Assembly (NCBI RefSeq): GCF_900111345.1
Contig: NZ_FOGY01000003.1
Span: 186,001-250,000, forward strand
Length of the DNA stretch: 64,000 nucleotides
From: Psychrobacillus sp. OK032
GTDB taxonomy: Bacteria; Bacillota; Bacilli; Bacillales_A; Planococcaceae
Reading direction: 5' to 3'
Shown here: in pieces, positions 17,201 through 25,938 of the stretch
Numbering within the stretch: position 1 is the first letter of the stretch
Layout of the letters: each line of letters opens with the position of its first letter
Notes under the pieces: generated by a model
The model's input: the letters and a program-made list of their open reading frames with translations, nothing else
Database searches by the model: none
What the model was told of the DNA's origin: nothing
Program-made: the position numbers and the translations under genes

Positions 17201-18364
17201 ATGAAGGTTGCTATATTAGGTGCAGGTTTAATGGGGAAAGAAGCAGCACGTGATTTAGTAAAAAGTCCTAATGTGGAGAAAGTATTAGTATGTGATTTAG
17301 ATGTCGGACAAGCAAATATGTTTAGAGAAAAACTCCAAAACTCTAAGATTGAAGTTTGCAGATTAGATGCAAGTGATGATGAAAATATACGACAAATTAT
17401 GAAAAGGTCGGATGTTATCATCAATGCACTTTTTTATACATTCAATGAAAAAGTAGCAAGGCTCGCGGTAGAGGTTGGCGTACATTGCATCGATTTAGGT
17501 GGTCATATAGGTGGTGCAACGGATGCAGTACTTTCACTTCATAGAGCAGCGCAAGAAAAAGGAATTACCCTTATTCCAGATCTAGGAGTAGCACCTGGCA
17601 TGATTAATATTCTAACTGGATACGGAGCAAGTAAACTGGATCAGGTGGAGGGAATTCATCTATATGTTGGTGGCATTCCGGTAGAACCAGAAGGAATTTT
17701 TGGATATAATATTGTCTTTTCACTGGAAGGGGTATTCGACCATTATACGGATCGTTCTCATGTGGTGCGTAATGGAAAACTTCAAGAAGTAGAATCTCTT
17801 TCAGAAATTGAACCAATTTTCTTTAAAAACTACGGAGAGTTGGAAGCATTTCATACCGCTGGTGGAACATCTACATTAAGCAAATCTTTTCCAAATGTAG
17901 ATACATTGGAGTATAAGACGATTCGGCATAAAGGGCATGCAGAGAAATTTAAACTGCTAGTGGACTTAGGATTGACGAATAAAAACACGGTCGTCAATGT
18001 AAAAGGTAATTTGGTGAAGGTTCGCGATGTTTTAAAAGAAGTGTTAACGCCACAATTACTACTAGGTGATAAAGAGGATGTTGTTTTACTAAGAGTCATC
18101 GTGACGGGCGTAGAAAATGGGGAAAATGTTACGTATACGTATGAATTGGCAACGAAAAAAGATCGAATATCTGGGACAACCGCAATGGCAAGGGCGACAG
18201 CTAACACGATTTCAGTAGTTGCACAAATGATTGGTAATAATGTCATTACAAAACGAGGTGTCTATCCTCCAGAACTAATCGTACCCGGGGAATTATATAT
18301 TAGAGAAATGGCCGCTCGTGATGTGAATATTGTAGAAACAGTTTTAAGAGGTGAACGCGTATGA
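17201..18364 (+). CDS. lysDH: L-lysine 6-dehydrogenase (saccharopine dehydrogenase family)
   Basis: This 387-residue enzyme has an N-terminal Rossmann fold ([18 protein letters not shown]) and closely follows Geobacillus lysine 6-dehydrogenase as I recall it: [100 protein letters not shown]. It oxidatively deaminates the side-chain amine of lysine with NAD+ to give 2-aminoadipate 6-semialdehyde. GGGGG lies before the ATG. The stop overlaps the start of the acyl-CoA dehydrogenase by four bases, so the three genes are one operon. Confidence 0.88.
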   Translation: MKVAILGAGLMGKEAARDLVKSPNVEKVLVCDLDVGQANMFREKLQNSKIEVCRLDASDDENIRQIMKRSDVIINALFYTFNEKVARLAVEVGVHCIDLGGHIGGATDAVLSLHRAAQEKGITLIPDLGVAPGMINILTGYGASKLDQVEGIHLYVGGIPVEPEGIFGYNIVFSLEGVFDHYTDRSHVVRNGKLQEVESLSEIEPIFFKNYGELEAFHTAGGTSTLSKSFPNVDTLEYKTIRHKGHAEKFKLLVDLGLTNKNTVVNVKGNLVKVRDVLKEVLTPQLLLGDKEDVVLLRVIVTGVENGENVTYTYELATKKDRISGTTAMARATANTISVVAQMIGNNVITKRGVYPPELIVPGELYIREMAARDVNIVETVLRGERV

Positions 18365-19554
18365 ACTTTGAATTCCAAGAGGAACATCAATTACTTCGTA
18401 AAACAGTCAGACAATTTGTAGATCAAGAAATAATTCCTAATATAGCAAAATGGGAAGAACAAGGTGCATTTGATAAAAATGTCTGGAAACGTTTAGCGGA
18501 TCTTGGATTGATGGGAGTTTGTGTTCCTGAAAAGTACGGTGGGAGCGGCATGGATTATAATTCGCTTGCGATTGTATGTGAGGAGTTAGAGCGTGGGGAC
18601 ACTGCGTTTCGTACTGCTGTTTCCGTGCATACCGGATTAAATTCGATGACACTAATGCAGTGGGGAACAGAACAACAAAAACAACGGTATTTAACTCCTC
18701 AAGCAAAAGGAGAGAAAATAGGAGCTTTTGGATTAACAGAGCCAGGAGCAGGTTCTGACGTCGCGGCAATGTCAACGGTCGCAGTGCGTGACGGTGATGA
18801 CTATGTGTTAAATGGACAAAAAACATGGATCTCCCTTTGTGATATAGCAGACCATTTTATTGTATTCGCCTATACGGACAAATCGAAAAAGCATCATGGA
18901 ATAAGTGCATTTATCGTAGAACGAACGATGACTGGTTTCTCTTCGAAAGCTATTAAAGGAAAATACGGCATCAAATCTGGTAATACAGGAGAATTATTTT
19001 TTGACCAAATGCGTGTACCAAAAGAAAATCTACTAGGCGAAGAGGGAGAGGGCTTTAAAATTGCGATGTCAAGTCTTGATAATGGTAGGTTTACCGTTGC
19101 AGCAGGAGCAGTCGGACTATCCCTTGCGTGCTTAGAGGCAAGTGTGAAGTATTGCCATGAGCGTGAAACCTTTGGAAAAGAAATAGGTCAGCATCAGCTT
19201 GTCCAGCAAATGATCGCAAAAATGGAAGCAGGCCTTCAAATGAGTCGTTTACTTGTGTACCGAGTTGGAGAATTGAAAAATAAAGGGGTACGAAACACCA
19301 GGGAAACGTCTCTTGCAAAATGGCAAGCATGTGATTTTGCCAATAAAGCGGCGGACGATGCAGTGCAAATTCACGGTGCATATGGCTATTCAGATGAATA
19401 TCCGGTAGCGAGATATTTGCGTAATTCGAAAGCTCCTGTTATTTACGAAGGAACAAGGGAAATCCACACAATTATGCAAGCGGAATACGTACTTGGATAC
19501 AGAGAAGATAAAGTACTTTCACAAATGCTTCCGAAATGGCCGTTTGAGGAATAG
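18361..19554 (+). CDS. Acyl-CoA dehydrogenase (glutaryl-CoA-type role possible)
   Basis: This 397-residue flavoprotein has full acyl-CoA dehydrogenase landmarks: [19 protein letters not shown] (FAD/substrate), [51 protein letters not shown], and [20 protein letters not shown] with the glutamate that acts as catalytic base. It removes two hydrogens from an acyl-CoA and passes electrons to ETF. Overlap with the lysine dehydrogenase (ATGA) puts it in lysine breakdown, where the aminoadipate route ends in glutaryl-CoA. A glutaryl-CoA dehydrogenase role is therefore plausible but not proven by motifs. Confidence 0.85.
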   Translation: MNFEFQEEHQLLRKTVRQFVDQEIIPNIAKWEEQGAFDKNVWKRLADLGLMGVCVPEKYGGSGMDYNSLAIVCEELERGDTAFRTAVSVHTGLNSMTLMQWGTEQQKQRYLTPQAKGEKIGAFGLTEPGAGSDVAAMSTVAVRDGDDYVLNGQKTWISLCDIADHFIVFAYTDKSKKHHGISAFIVERTMTGFSSKAIKGKYGIKSGNTGELFFDQMRVPKENLLGEEGEGFKIAMSSLDNGRFTVAAGAVGLSLACLEASVKYCHERETFGKEIGQHQLVQQMIAKMEAGLQMSRLLVYRVGELKNKGVRNTRETSLAKWQACDFANKAADDAVQIHGAYGYSDEYPVARYLRNSKAPVIYEGTREIHTIMQAEYVLGYREDKVLSQMLPKWPFEE

Positions 19555-19587
19555 TAACTGATTAGAGCTATTTAATATGTTTCTAAA

Positions 19588-19632
19588 ATAAAGGCACGAA
19601 GAAAATTATTTCTTTTTCTTCGTGCTTTTTTA
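19588..19632 (+). terminator. Terminator of the lysine-catabolism operon
   Basis: GCACGAAGAAAA pairs with TTTTCTTCGTGC and is followed by T residues. Confidence 0.85.
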
Positions 19633-19707
19633 ATTGCTTTAGAAAGGATAAAAATTTGGGTATGTGGATAACTTTTTCTTAACAATATTAAGGGAAATCA
19701 TTATTTA

Positions 19708-20375
19708 TAGATACTGCGTCGTAAGAAGTGTCCGCTAGGATTTCCGCTGCAGGGCGGACGCTTTCCACGGGCACGGCTTCAATCTCCTTAGACCAACAGG
19801 ATGTTGGTCACGAAGGCGTTGCCACACGATGTGGCGCACTTAGTCTTCGTTCCACTGTGCGTTCCTGCGGGGCTTTCAGCTCATGCACCTGCCGCTTCGC
19901 TTTCGGTGCAGAAAACATCTGCTATTCCGGCAGGGGGAGCATTTATTAGCATAAAGTTCGTTTCATTCAGCTATTTATTGTAATAAACCCCCGTATTCAT
20001 CGCCTTCTCACTTCAAATAAACTTGTTAGATATAAAAATGGTTGCTTTCACCAGTTATTTGTCTGCTCTCGTGTTAATTTAGTTGCTTTCCGAATAGAAT
20101 TGATTACTTTCAACTACTGTCTTATTGCCCTTATTCATTTATCGCATTTTATTTCCAAGAAATACTACATAAGTTGGAATTAAAAACAGTGGAGCTAATT
20201 AGTTAGCAATTTCTTTTGGATTGGAGCGGAAGGGCGGCGACTCCTGCCGGATGAGTGAGACAGATAAGACATCGCAGGCGAACGCGTAAGCGTCGGCGAT
20301 GGCTTATCGATCACCCGGCGGAAAGCGTCCGCCCTGCAGCGGAAATCCCAACGGTAACTTCCCTATGACGCAATA
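19708..20375 (-). repeat. Family A composite repeat, full copy in inverted orientation
   Basis: Outer flank ACTGCGTCGTAAGAAGT, a GC-rich unit (19730-19945), an AT-rich centre (19950-20205) that is the reverse complement of the centres at 6.76-7.06 and 62.55-62.81 kb, then a second unit (20205-20355) ending ...TATGACGCAATA. Inside the centre, TTGCTTTC-like cores begin at 20042, 20063, 20083, 20104 and 20125 (spacing 21, 20, 21, 21). This fills the gap between the lysine operon and the beta-propeller gene; no gene is visible in it. Confidence 0.78.
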
Positions 20376-20461
20376 TATCTATATTGCGCGAGCTATTATT
20401 AGATGGAAGCCGTGGAAAACAAAAAATACATAAAGGTACTTCATTTTTTATTGAAATATTG

Positions 20462-20487
20462 TGAAACCAATTGTAGAAATTTCAGTC
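20462..20487 (+). promoter_or_regulatory. Possible ECF-sigma promoter
   Basis: TGAAAC (20462-20467), 16 bases, AGTC (20484-20487) resembles the SigM/SigW-type pattern TGAAAC-N16-CGTC with one mismatch. It lies 37 bases before the ATG of an exported protein gene. Confidence 0.35.
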
Positions 20488-20524
20488 TAATGGATTAACA
20501 ATGAAATAAGAAAGGAAGATTAAC

Positions 20525-22435
20525 ATGAAAAAATGGCTTATTTCTATTATTGCTTTTGTTTTAATAGTCGGGATGGCAGGTGCATTTTATTTTTCTAAAA
20601 CAGAGATAAGTGCACAACGAAACATGTCAACTAATCAACCATTTAAAGAAAGCGATGAAATCCAAACTGTCCAATCAAAAGAGCAATTGAAAGCCTATTT
20701 TGAAAAGGTAAGAGAACTCCAAAAGAAACAAAATAATGGAGCAGCTATAACAGAAGAAACTGCAAGTACAATGGAAGCCAAAGATTCCTCCGGTGGCCAA
20801 GGGGGAGATTACTCTACTACGAATAACCAAGTAGAAGGTGTTGATGAGGCGGATACAGTAAAAACAAATGGCACGCATGTATTTTCACTAAGTGAAAATA
20901 ATGTGGTCATCGTAAACGTAAAAAATCCAAAGCAGATGAAAGAAGAAACGGCAATCCCTTTTACAAATGATTTTTACCCAACAAAGTTATTACTTTCAGA
21001 TCAAACTTTGATAGTTATAGGTCAGAAGAATGTGTTTCGTACGCTGGAGCTAGAAAGTACAAAAACGATGGATAGCCTTATGATGCCAATGGATTCAATG
21101 ACAACTGTATATTTCTATGATATATCGAATCCTGCATCACCAATACTAAATCGGGAAATTGCCACAGAAGGATATATGAATGGTGCAAGAATAACAAATA
21201 ATACATTGTATTATGTAACTAATGTCTATCCGAAATTCTGGGCAATGGAAGAGAATGCAGATGCTGAGTTACGCCCATTTACTTACGATTCCAAATCCGA
21301 TGAGGAAGCAAAACCGATGAGCTATGATAGTATCGCGATCCTTCCAAGCTCAATGGAAGGAAACTACAGTATTATTTCGGCTATCAATGTATCCAATCCA
21401 TCAGAAAATGAAGTAAAAACGAAGGGATATCTTGGTGGTAGTGAGCAATTATACATGTCAAAAGATAGCCTATACTTAACTTCTACTATTTATGAGCAGA
21501 ATAATTCCAATGCGAAAAAAATGATATGGAATCCTGGGGAAATGGACACAGAAGTATTTAAGTTTGCATTAAACGAAACATCTGTAAAATTCATTGCATC
21601 GAGCCGTTTAACAGGAACGATATTAAATCAGTTTTCGATGGATGAGCATAACGGTTATTTCCGCGCTGTAACAACAAAAGGAAATAGTTGGGATGAAAAC
21701 AAAGTATCCGAAAATAATTTATTTATACTTGATGACAAGATGAAAACAGTAGGCTCGTTAACAGGTCTAGCTAAAGATGAACGAATTTATTCTGCAAGAT
21801 TTATGGGAGAAAAAGCATATATGGTGACGTTCAAAGAAACGGATCCATTATTTGTTATCGACGTAGCAAAACCAACCGCACCAAAAGTATTAGGGGAACT
21901 AAAGATTCCAGGGTTTAGTAATTATCTACATCCGTTAGATGAAAATCATTTAATTGGATTCGGCTATGAAACAATAGTAGATACTCAATCGGGTGGTAAA
22001 GAACCAGTTATTATGACGGGAGGGATGAAAGTTTCCCTGTTCGATGTAAGTGATTATGCGAATCCGAAAGAAGTGGATACGGAAGTAATTGGAGGCCAAG
22101 GGACTTACTCTCCTATTCAATATGATCACCATGCATTATTCCAGCACAAAGAAAAAGGTTTATATGGATTTCCTATTTCCATTTATGGAAAAGGGAAAGA
22201 ATATGCAATGTTTAAGCAAGATGGTGCATTAGTGTATGAAATTACACCTGAAAATGGAATTGTATTAAAAGGAGATTTATTAAACCCAGAAAATCCTGCA
22301 CAAGCATACGAAGATTGGGAAAGCAGCATCCAGCGAATGATTTATGTGGAAGACTCTTTATACACAATTGCCATGAAAGAAATAAAAAGCTACAATTTAA
22401 ACTCGTTTGAACAATTGAGTAAAATGACATATTAA
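20525..22435 (+). CDS. Membrane-anchored/secreted beta-propeller domain protein
   Basis: A 636-residue protein with an N-terminal hydrophobic helix (about residues 4-23, uncleaved anchor or signal peptide), a Lys/Glu-rich linker, then from about residue 100 the motif NNQVEGVDEADTVKTNGTHV. This motif opens the Beta_propel family (PF09826 type, COG4880). Repeats of the kind VVIVNVKNPKQ, FYDISNPASP, FVIDVAKPTAPK and VSLFDVSDYANPK mark propeller blades. It faces outside. Ligand or partner is not known for the family. AAGGAAG precedes the ATG, and a possible ECF promoter lies upstream. Confidence 0.87.
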   Translation: MKKWLISIIAFVLIVGMAGAFYFSKTEISAQRNMSTNQPFKESDEIQTVQSKEQLKAYFEKVRELQKKQNNGAAITEETASTMEAKDSSGGQGGDYSTTNNQVEGVDEADTVKTNGTHVFSLSENNVVIVNVKNPKQMKEETAIPFTNDFYPTKLLLSDQTLIVIGQKNVFRTLELESTKTMDSLMMPMDSMTTVYFYDISNPASPILNREIATEGYMNGARITNNTLYYVTNVYPKFWAMEENADAELRPFTYDSKSDEEAKPMSYDSIAILPSSMEGNYSIISAINVSNPSENEVKTKGYLGGSEQLYMSKDSLYLTSTIYEQNNSNAKKMIWNPGEMDTEVFKFALNETSVKFIASSRLTGTILNQFSMDEHNGYFRAVTTKGNSWDENKVSENNLFILDDKMKTVGSLTGLAKDERIYSARFMGEKAYMVTFKETDPLFVIDVAKPTAPKVLGELKIPGFSNYLHPLDENHLIGFGYETIVDTQSGGKEPVIMTGGMKVSLFDVSDYANPKEVDTEVIGGQGTYSPIQYDHHALFQHKEKGLYGFPISIYGKGKEYAMFKQDGALVYEITPENGIVLKGDLLNPENPAQAYEDWESSIQRMIYVEDSLYTIAMKEIKSYNLNSFEQLSKMTY

Positions 22436-22439
22436 TATA

Positions 22440-22480
22440 AAAAGACTCCAAAGGCCAACAATGCTTTTGGAGTTTTATTT
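22440..22480 (+). terminator. Terminator after the beta-propeller gene
   Basis: ACTCCAAA pairs with TTTGGAGT around a short loop and is followed by a T-rich run. Confidence 0.8.
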
Positions 22481-22624
22481 ATGGTTTAGGAATATAAATT
22501 GTAGATTAGTTTTACTGTAAAATAAAGCATGCCACTTTTTAATGGAGCGTAATATAGGGATAGTGCGCAAATTACTTGAATAGTGACCGCAAGCCTTCGT
22601 GCAATGGCAAAAAGCATCCGCTAG

Positions 22625-22735
22625 ATTGGTTTGTCGCGTTCAGCAGTCGACATGTCGCTTTCGAGATGGTTCTTGTCGTGTTCGAAGTGTGGTTTGTCGC
22701 GTTCATGGCATGTAATGTCTCGTTTGACCATTTAT
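22625..22735 (-). repeat. 21-bp-register array of GCGACAAA cores (inverted orientation)
   Basis: On +, the complementary core TTGTCGCG (with variants ATGTCGCT, TTGTCGTG, ATGTCTCG) places GTC at 22633, 22654, 22675, 22696 and 22717, exactly 21 bp apart. The core is the same as in the 14.4-14.7 kb arrays, read on the other strand. Spacers differ. No gene is present. Confidence 0.82.
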
Positions 22736-22784
22736 TGGAAATTTAATTCAGCAAATATTGCATATGACTGAGTTTAATACAGTG

Positions 22785-23035
22785 ACTCTGATTAGTTAGC
22801 AATTTTCATGGATTGCAGCGAAAGGGATGCGACTCCTACGGAGGCCAACAGGATGTTGGTCACGAAGGCGTTGCCACACGATGTGGCGCACTTAGCCTTC
22901 GTTCCTCCGGTGAGAAGATGAGTCATCGCAGGCGAACGCGGTAGCGTCGGCGATGGCTCATCGCTCCCCCCGTGGAAAGCGACCGCCCTGAAGCGGAAAT
23001 CCTAGCGGATAATATGTCAAGACGCACTATTCCTA
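22785..23035. repeat. Family A repeat, single unit
   Basis: It starts at the inner boundary TTAGTTAGCAATTTTCATGG, runs through GGATTGCAGCGAAAGG..., internal hairpins (CCAACAGGATGTTGG, CCACACGATGTGG), then GGAAAGCGACCGCCCTG... and the outer end GTCAAGACGCACTATTCC. It corresponds to one half of the composite element. Confidence 0.75.
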
Positions 23036-23085
23036 AATGTTGAACTATCTTTTTTTATTGCGCTTTTGTTAGTGAAAAAAGTAAT

Positions 23086-24552
23086 TTAATTGGCGTCACT
23101 GTTCAACTCTGATACAGTCACAAACGAATATCCTTCTCCTTGCAAGTAGGCAAGCACTGCATCAAGTCCCTCTGCCGTAGACATATGTATATCATGCATT
23201 AAAATAGTAGAACCTCCCTTCACATGCTTTTTAACATGCGTAAGTAAATGATTTGCATTACGATATTTCCAATCGAGCGTATCCACATCCCACAAAACGA
23301 CCGGAAGGGAAGTTTGAGCACGGACTGAATTATTTACAGCCCCGTACGGCGGGCGAAATACGGTTGGTTTAGTTCCAGTGGCTTGTTCGATTGCATCACT
23401 CGTATTATTAATCTCTAAAGCAATTTTTTCAGAAGAAGCCTTAGTTAAATCTAAGTGATTCCAAGTATGGTTGCCTAACTCATGTCCTGCCTCATGCATT
23501 TCTTTTACAATCTCAGGATAGAAAGAAACACGACTTCCAAGCATAAAAAACGTAGCTTTTGCATTATACTTCTTTAGTGTATCGAGTATTAATGTAGTTG
23601 ATTCAGGAGTCGGTCCATCATCAAATGTAAGTGCAACTACTTTTGGTAATGAATTTACTACTGAATCTTTAGTTTGTATGCCGCCTATAGGTATTTCATT
23701 TTCCTTCCCCGATGTCGTTGGGGGTGGTTGGATAGCCACCTTTGGAAGCTTAAAACTGTCGGCTATAATCTCGTTCATATCCTCTAGTGGTATAGAAACA
23801 ACCTTAGATCCCGCAGCAACAGCTGCAATCTCATAGTTATCATAATAAAATTCAATCGTGTCCTTCTTTAGAGAAAAGTTAGAAAAGTTATCCCAGGTGG
23901 GCACTGTTTTTTCTTCCAATTGTTCTTGAAGTAAGTAGGGCATCAATTCATTATCAGATAGTATGTATTCCCTTACTTTTGTAGCAAGTTTTACAAGCGA
24001 CTTTTCATTGTTTGCAAGCAAGTCATTTATAGTGAGCATATGGCCAGATTGATTATGTAAGCGGTATGTTCTCGTTTCAGTTAAACCGTTTGTTCCACTT
24101 TTATTCATGTATGAATGAATTACAAATGAATAGTAGCCAGTTGTATGTTGAAAAACTTCAAAAGAAATATTCAACTCGCCACTGCGATGTATATTCGACT
24201 CATTTAAATAATCTGTTTCGTTTAAATATAATGTTTTCATATTATTTGTATAAGCTTTTACAATGTCATTGAATTCTGGAACATTACTTTGTGGATATTG
24301 AATTGCATATGGGGTTTTTTCGTCGTTTGACGTTTCCGTAATAATACGAATTCCTGGATATACTGAATCGCTTTGATTGATTTGTTCTTTCGAATTAGTT
24401 GGAAGGTTAGCCGATACTACTTCTTTTTCTTTTTTTGCAGGATTGGAAAGCATCAGAAGAAAAAACATTAAACTACTTAATGCAAGAATAATAATGATAA
24501 ATGTAATATCAATCCAACGTCCCCTTTTTTTTGATCTTGGATGCGTGGACAT
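23086..24552 (-). CDS. pdaC: Polysaccharide deacetylase, PdaC-like
   Basis: A 488-residue protein with one N-terminal membrane anchor (about residues 14-34), an extracellular DUF4163/DUF3298-like middle (about 60-270) and a C-terminal NodB domain (about 300-485). All metal and catalytic motifs are present: VALTFDDGPTPES, GNHTWNHLDL (His pair), VFRPPYGAVN, LWDVDTLDW and ILMHDIH. This order matches Bacillus subtilis PdaC, which removes acetyl groups from peptidoglycan sugars and confers lysozyme resistance. AAAGGAG lies ten bases before ATG. It is single-gene and faces away from the repeat region. Confidence 0.87.
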   Translation of the reverse strand: MSTHPRSKKRGRWIDITFIIIILALSSLMFFLLMLSNPAKKEKEVVSANLPTNSKEQINQSDSVYPGIRIITETSNDEKTPYAIQYPQSNVPEFNDIVKAYTNNMKTLYLNETDYLNESNIHRSGELNISFEVFQHTTGYYSFVIHSYMNKSGTNGLTETRTYRLHNQSGHMLTINDLLANNEKSLVKLATKVREYILSDNELMPYLLQEQLEEKTVPTWDNFSNFSLKKDTIEFYYDNYEIAAVAAGSKVVSIPLEDMNEIIADSFKLPKVAIQPPPTTSGKENEIPIGGIQTKDSVVNSLPKVVALTFDDGPTPESTTLILDTLKKYNAKATFFMLGSRVSFYPEIVKEMHEAGHELGNHTWNHLDLTKASSEKIALEINNTSDAIEQATGTKPTVFRPPYGAVNNSVRAQTSLPVVLWDVDTLDWKYRNANHLLTHVKKHVKGGSTILMHDIHMSTAEGLDAVLAYLQGEGYSFVTVSELNSDAN

Positions 24553-24701
24553 GGTGATGATTCTCCTTTTCTAGTACTTATCTATTATATTAAATTAGAC
24601 GGATAAATAGGGAATAAAGTTTTAGTTTTCATTGTATTTATTTCCAACGTCCGATAAGATTATCGTAGCTGAATTTCACTTAACAAAGGAAGGTGTTCCG
24701 A

Positions 24702-25445
24702 GTGGCGCAAGACTCCGAATTAGCTGTTGAATGTTGTTTACTTGCAGGTCGATTAATGATGGAAAGTGGAGCGGAGACGTACCGAGCGGAAGATACAATG
24801 GATCGGATGGCAATTTCGCAGCAACTAACGAAATCACAAAGTTTTGTCACACCAACAGGCATCATTTTTGCGGGAAGTAATAGCCTACCAACTAAACTAG
24901 TCAGGATTAGCAATCGTTCAACGGATTTAGAAAGAATAGCGCTAGTAAATAGCGTCTCAAGAAAGCTGGTTAACAAAGAAATTACACTGCAAGAAGCGTA
25001 TTCAGAGTTAGTTAGCATTGAAAAAGAACATAAAACGCTACCATTATGGTTACAAATAGGAGCAGCATCGGTTGCATCTGCTGCATTTCTTTTGTTATAC
25101 GGCGGTACATTCAAAGACGTTCCCACTGCTTTGGTAGCTGGAGGTGTTGGATTTTCTATTTCAATCCTGTTAGAAATGAAAACAAGAGTAAAGTTTTTTG
25201 CGGAATTTTTAGCGGCACTATGTGTTTGTTTGATCGCCATTTTTTCTGTTACGTGGGGATTAGGTAATGATATCGATAGAATAATTATCGGTTCTGTTAT
25301 GCCACTTGTTCCGGGATTACTTATTACGAATGCTGTACGTGATTTAATGGCAGGTCATTTTGTTTCCGGTGTATCAAAAGGAGCAGAAGCGTTTCTTACT
25401 GCTTTTGCCATTGGCGCAGGGGTTGCATTAGGGTTGTCATTTTAG
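24702..25445 (+). CDS. Threonine/serine exporter family protein, ThrE N-terminal type (YjjP-like)
   Basis: This 247-residue protein begins at GTG 24702, eight bases after AAAGGAAGG; the GTG at 24693 overlaps that site. The cytoplasmic N-terminal part has the family pattern LAGRLMMESGAETYRAEDTM and QSFVTPTGIIFAG. The C-terminal half has four to five membrane helices with MPLVPGLLITNAVRDLMAGH. It corresponds to the first half of ThrE. The second half is encoded 11 bases downstream, so the two chains together should form a small-amino-acid exporter. The substrate is inferred from family. Confidence 0.87.
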   Translation: MAQDSELAVECCLLAGRLMMESGAETYRAEDTMDRMAISQQLTKSQSFVTPTGIIFAGSNSLPTKLVRISNRSTDLERIALVNSVSRKLVNKEITLQEAYSELVSIEKEHKTLPLWLQIGAASVASAAFLLLYGGTFKDVPTALVAGGVGFSISILLEMKTRVKFFAEFLAALCVCLIAIFSVTWGLGNDIDRIIIGSVMPLVPGLLITNAVRDLMAGHFVSGVSKGAEAFLTAFAIGAGVALGLSF

Positions 25446-25456
25446 GAGGGGTAGTT

Positions 25457-25906
25457 ATGTCGTATTGGATGCAAGGGATATTAAGCTTTGCTGCAGCAGC
25501 TGGATTTGGCATTATATTTAATGCGCCGAAAAAGTCACTTTTCTATTGTGGAATTGTTGGTATGACAGGCTGGCTTGTATATTCTTATGTGGATGATTTA
25601 AGTAATGATCCAGCAAAATCCTCATTCGCTGGTGCATTCACGGTTGCTTTCGTTGCACATTTGATGGCCAAAAAATTTAAAATGCCAATGATAATTTTCA
25701 GCGTTGCGGGTATTATTCCATTAGTTCCAGGGGGATCTGCCTATAATGCAATGCGAAATGTGATAGAGAAGGATTATAGTGTTGCAGTGGATTATGGATC
25801 CGTTGCTCTTATCGTCTCGGGTTCCATTGCGATGGGTTTAGTTTTTGCAGAGATTATTACGCAATTATCGGTGAAAGTAATAGGAAGACTCAAAGTAAAA
25901 CCGTGA
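25457..25906 (+). CDS. Threonine/serine exporter family protein, C-terminal type (YjjB-like)
   Basis: A 149-residue membrane protein with about four helices, AHLMAKKFKMPMIIFSVAGI, and IIPLVPGGSAYNAMRNVIEK, the PLVPG motif shared with its upstream partner. AGGAGGGG precedes the ATG. The two half-size proteins form an operon and probably one transporter. In many actinobacteria both halves are fused as ThrE. Confidence 0.87.
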   Translation: MSYWMQGILSFAAAAGFGIIFNAPKKSLFYCGIVGMTGWLVYSYVDDLSNDPAKSSFAGAFTVAFVAHLMAKKFKMPMIIFSVAGIIPLVPGGSAYNAMRNVIEKDYSVAVDYGSVALIVSGSIAMGLVFAEIITQLSVKVIGRLKVKP

Positions 25907-25934
25907 AGATTAGTATTATCTCCACGGTTTTTTT
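25897..25934. terminator. Bidirectional terminator
   Basis: AAAACCGTGAAGAT pairs with ATCTCCACGGTTTT (one mismatch) and is followed by T residues. It separates the exporter pair (+) from the convergent c-di-GMP gene (-). Confidence 0.85.
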
Positions 25935-25938
25935 GTTT

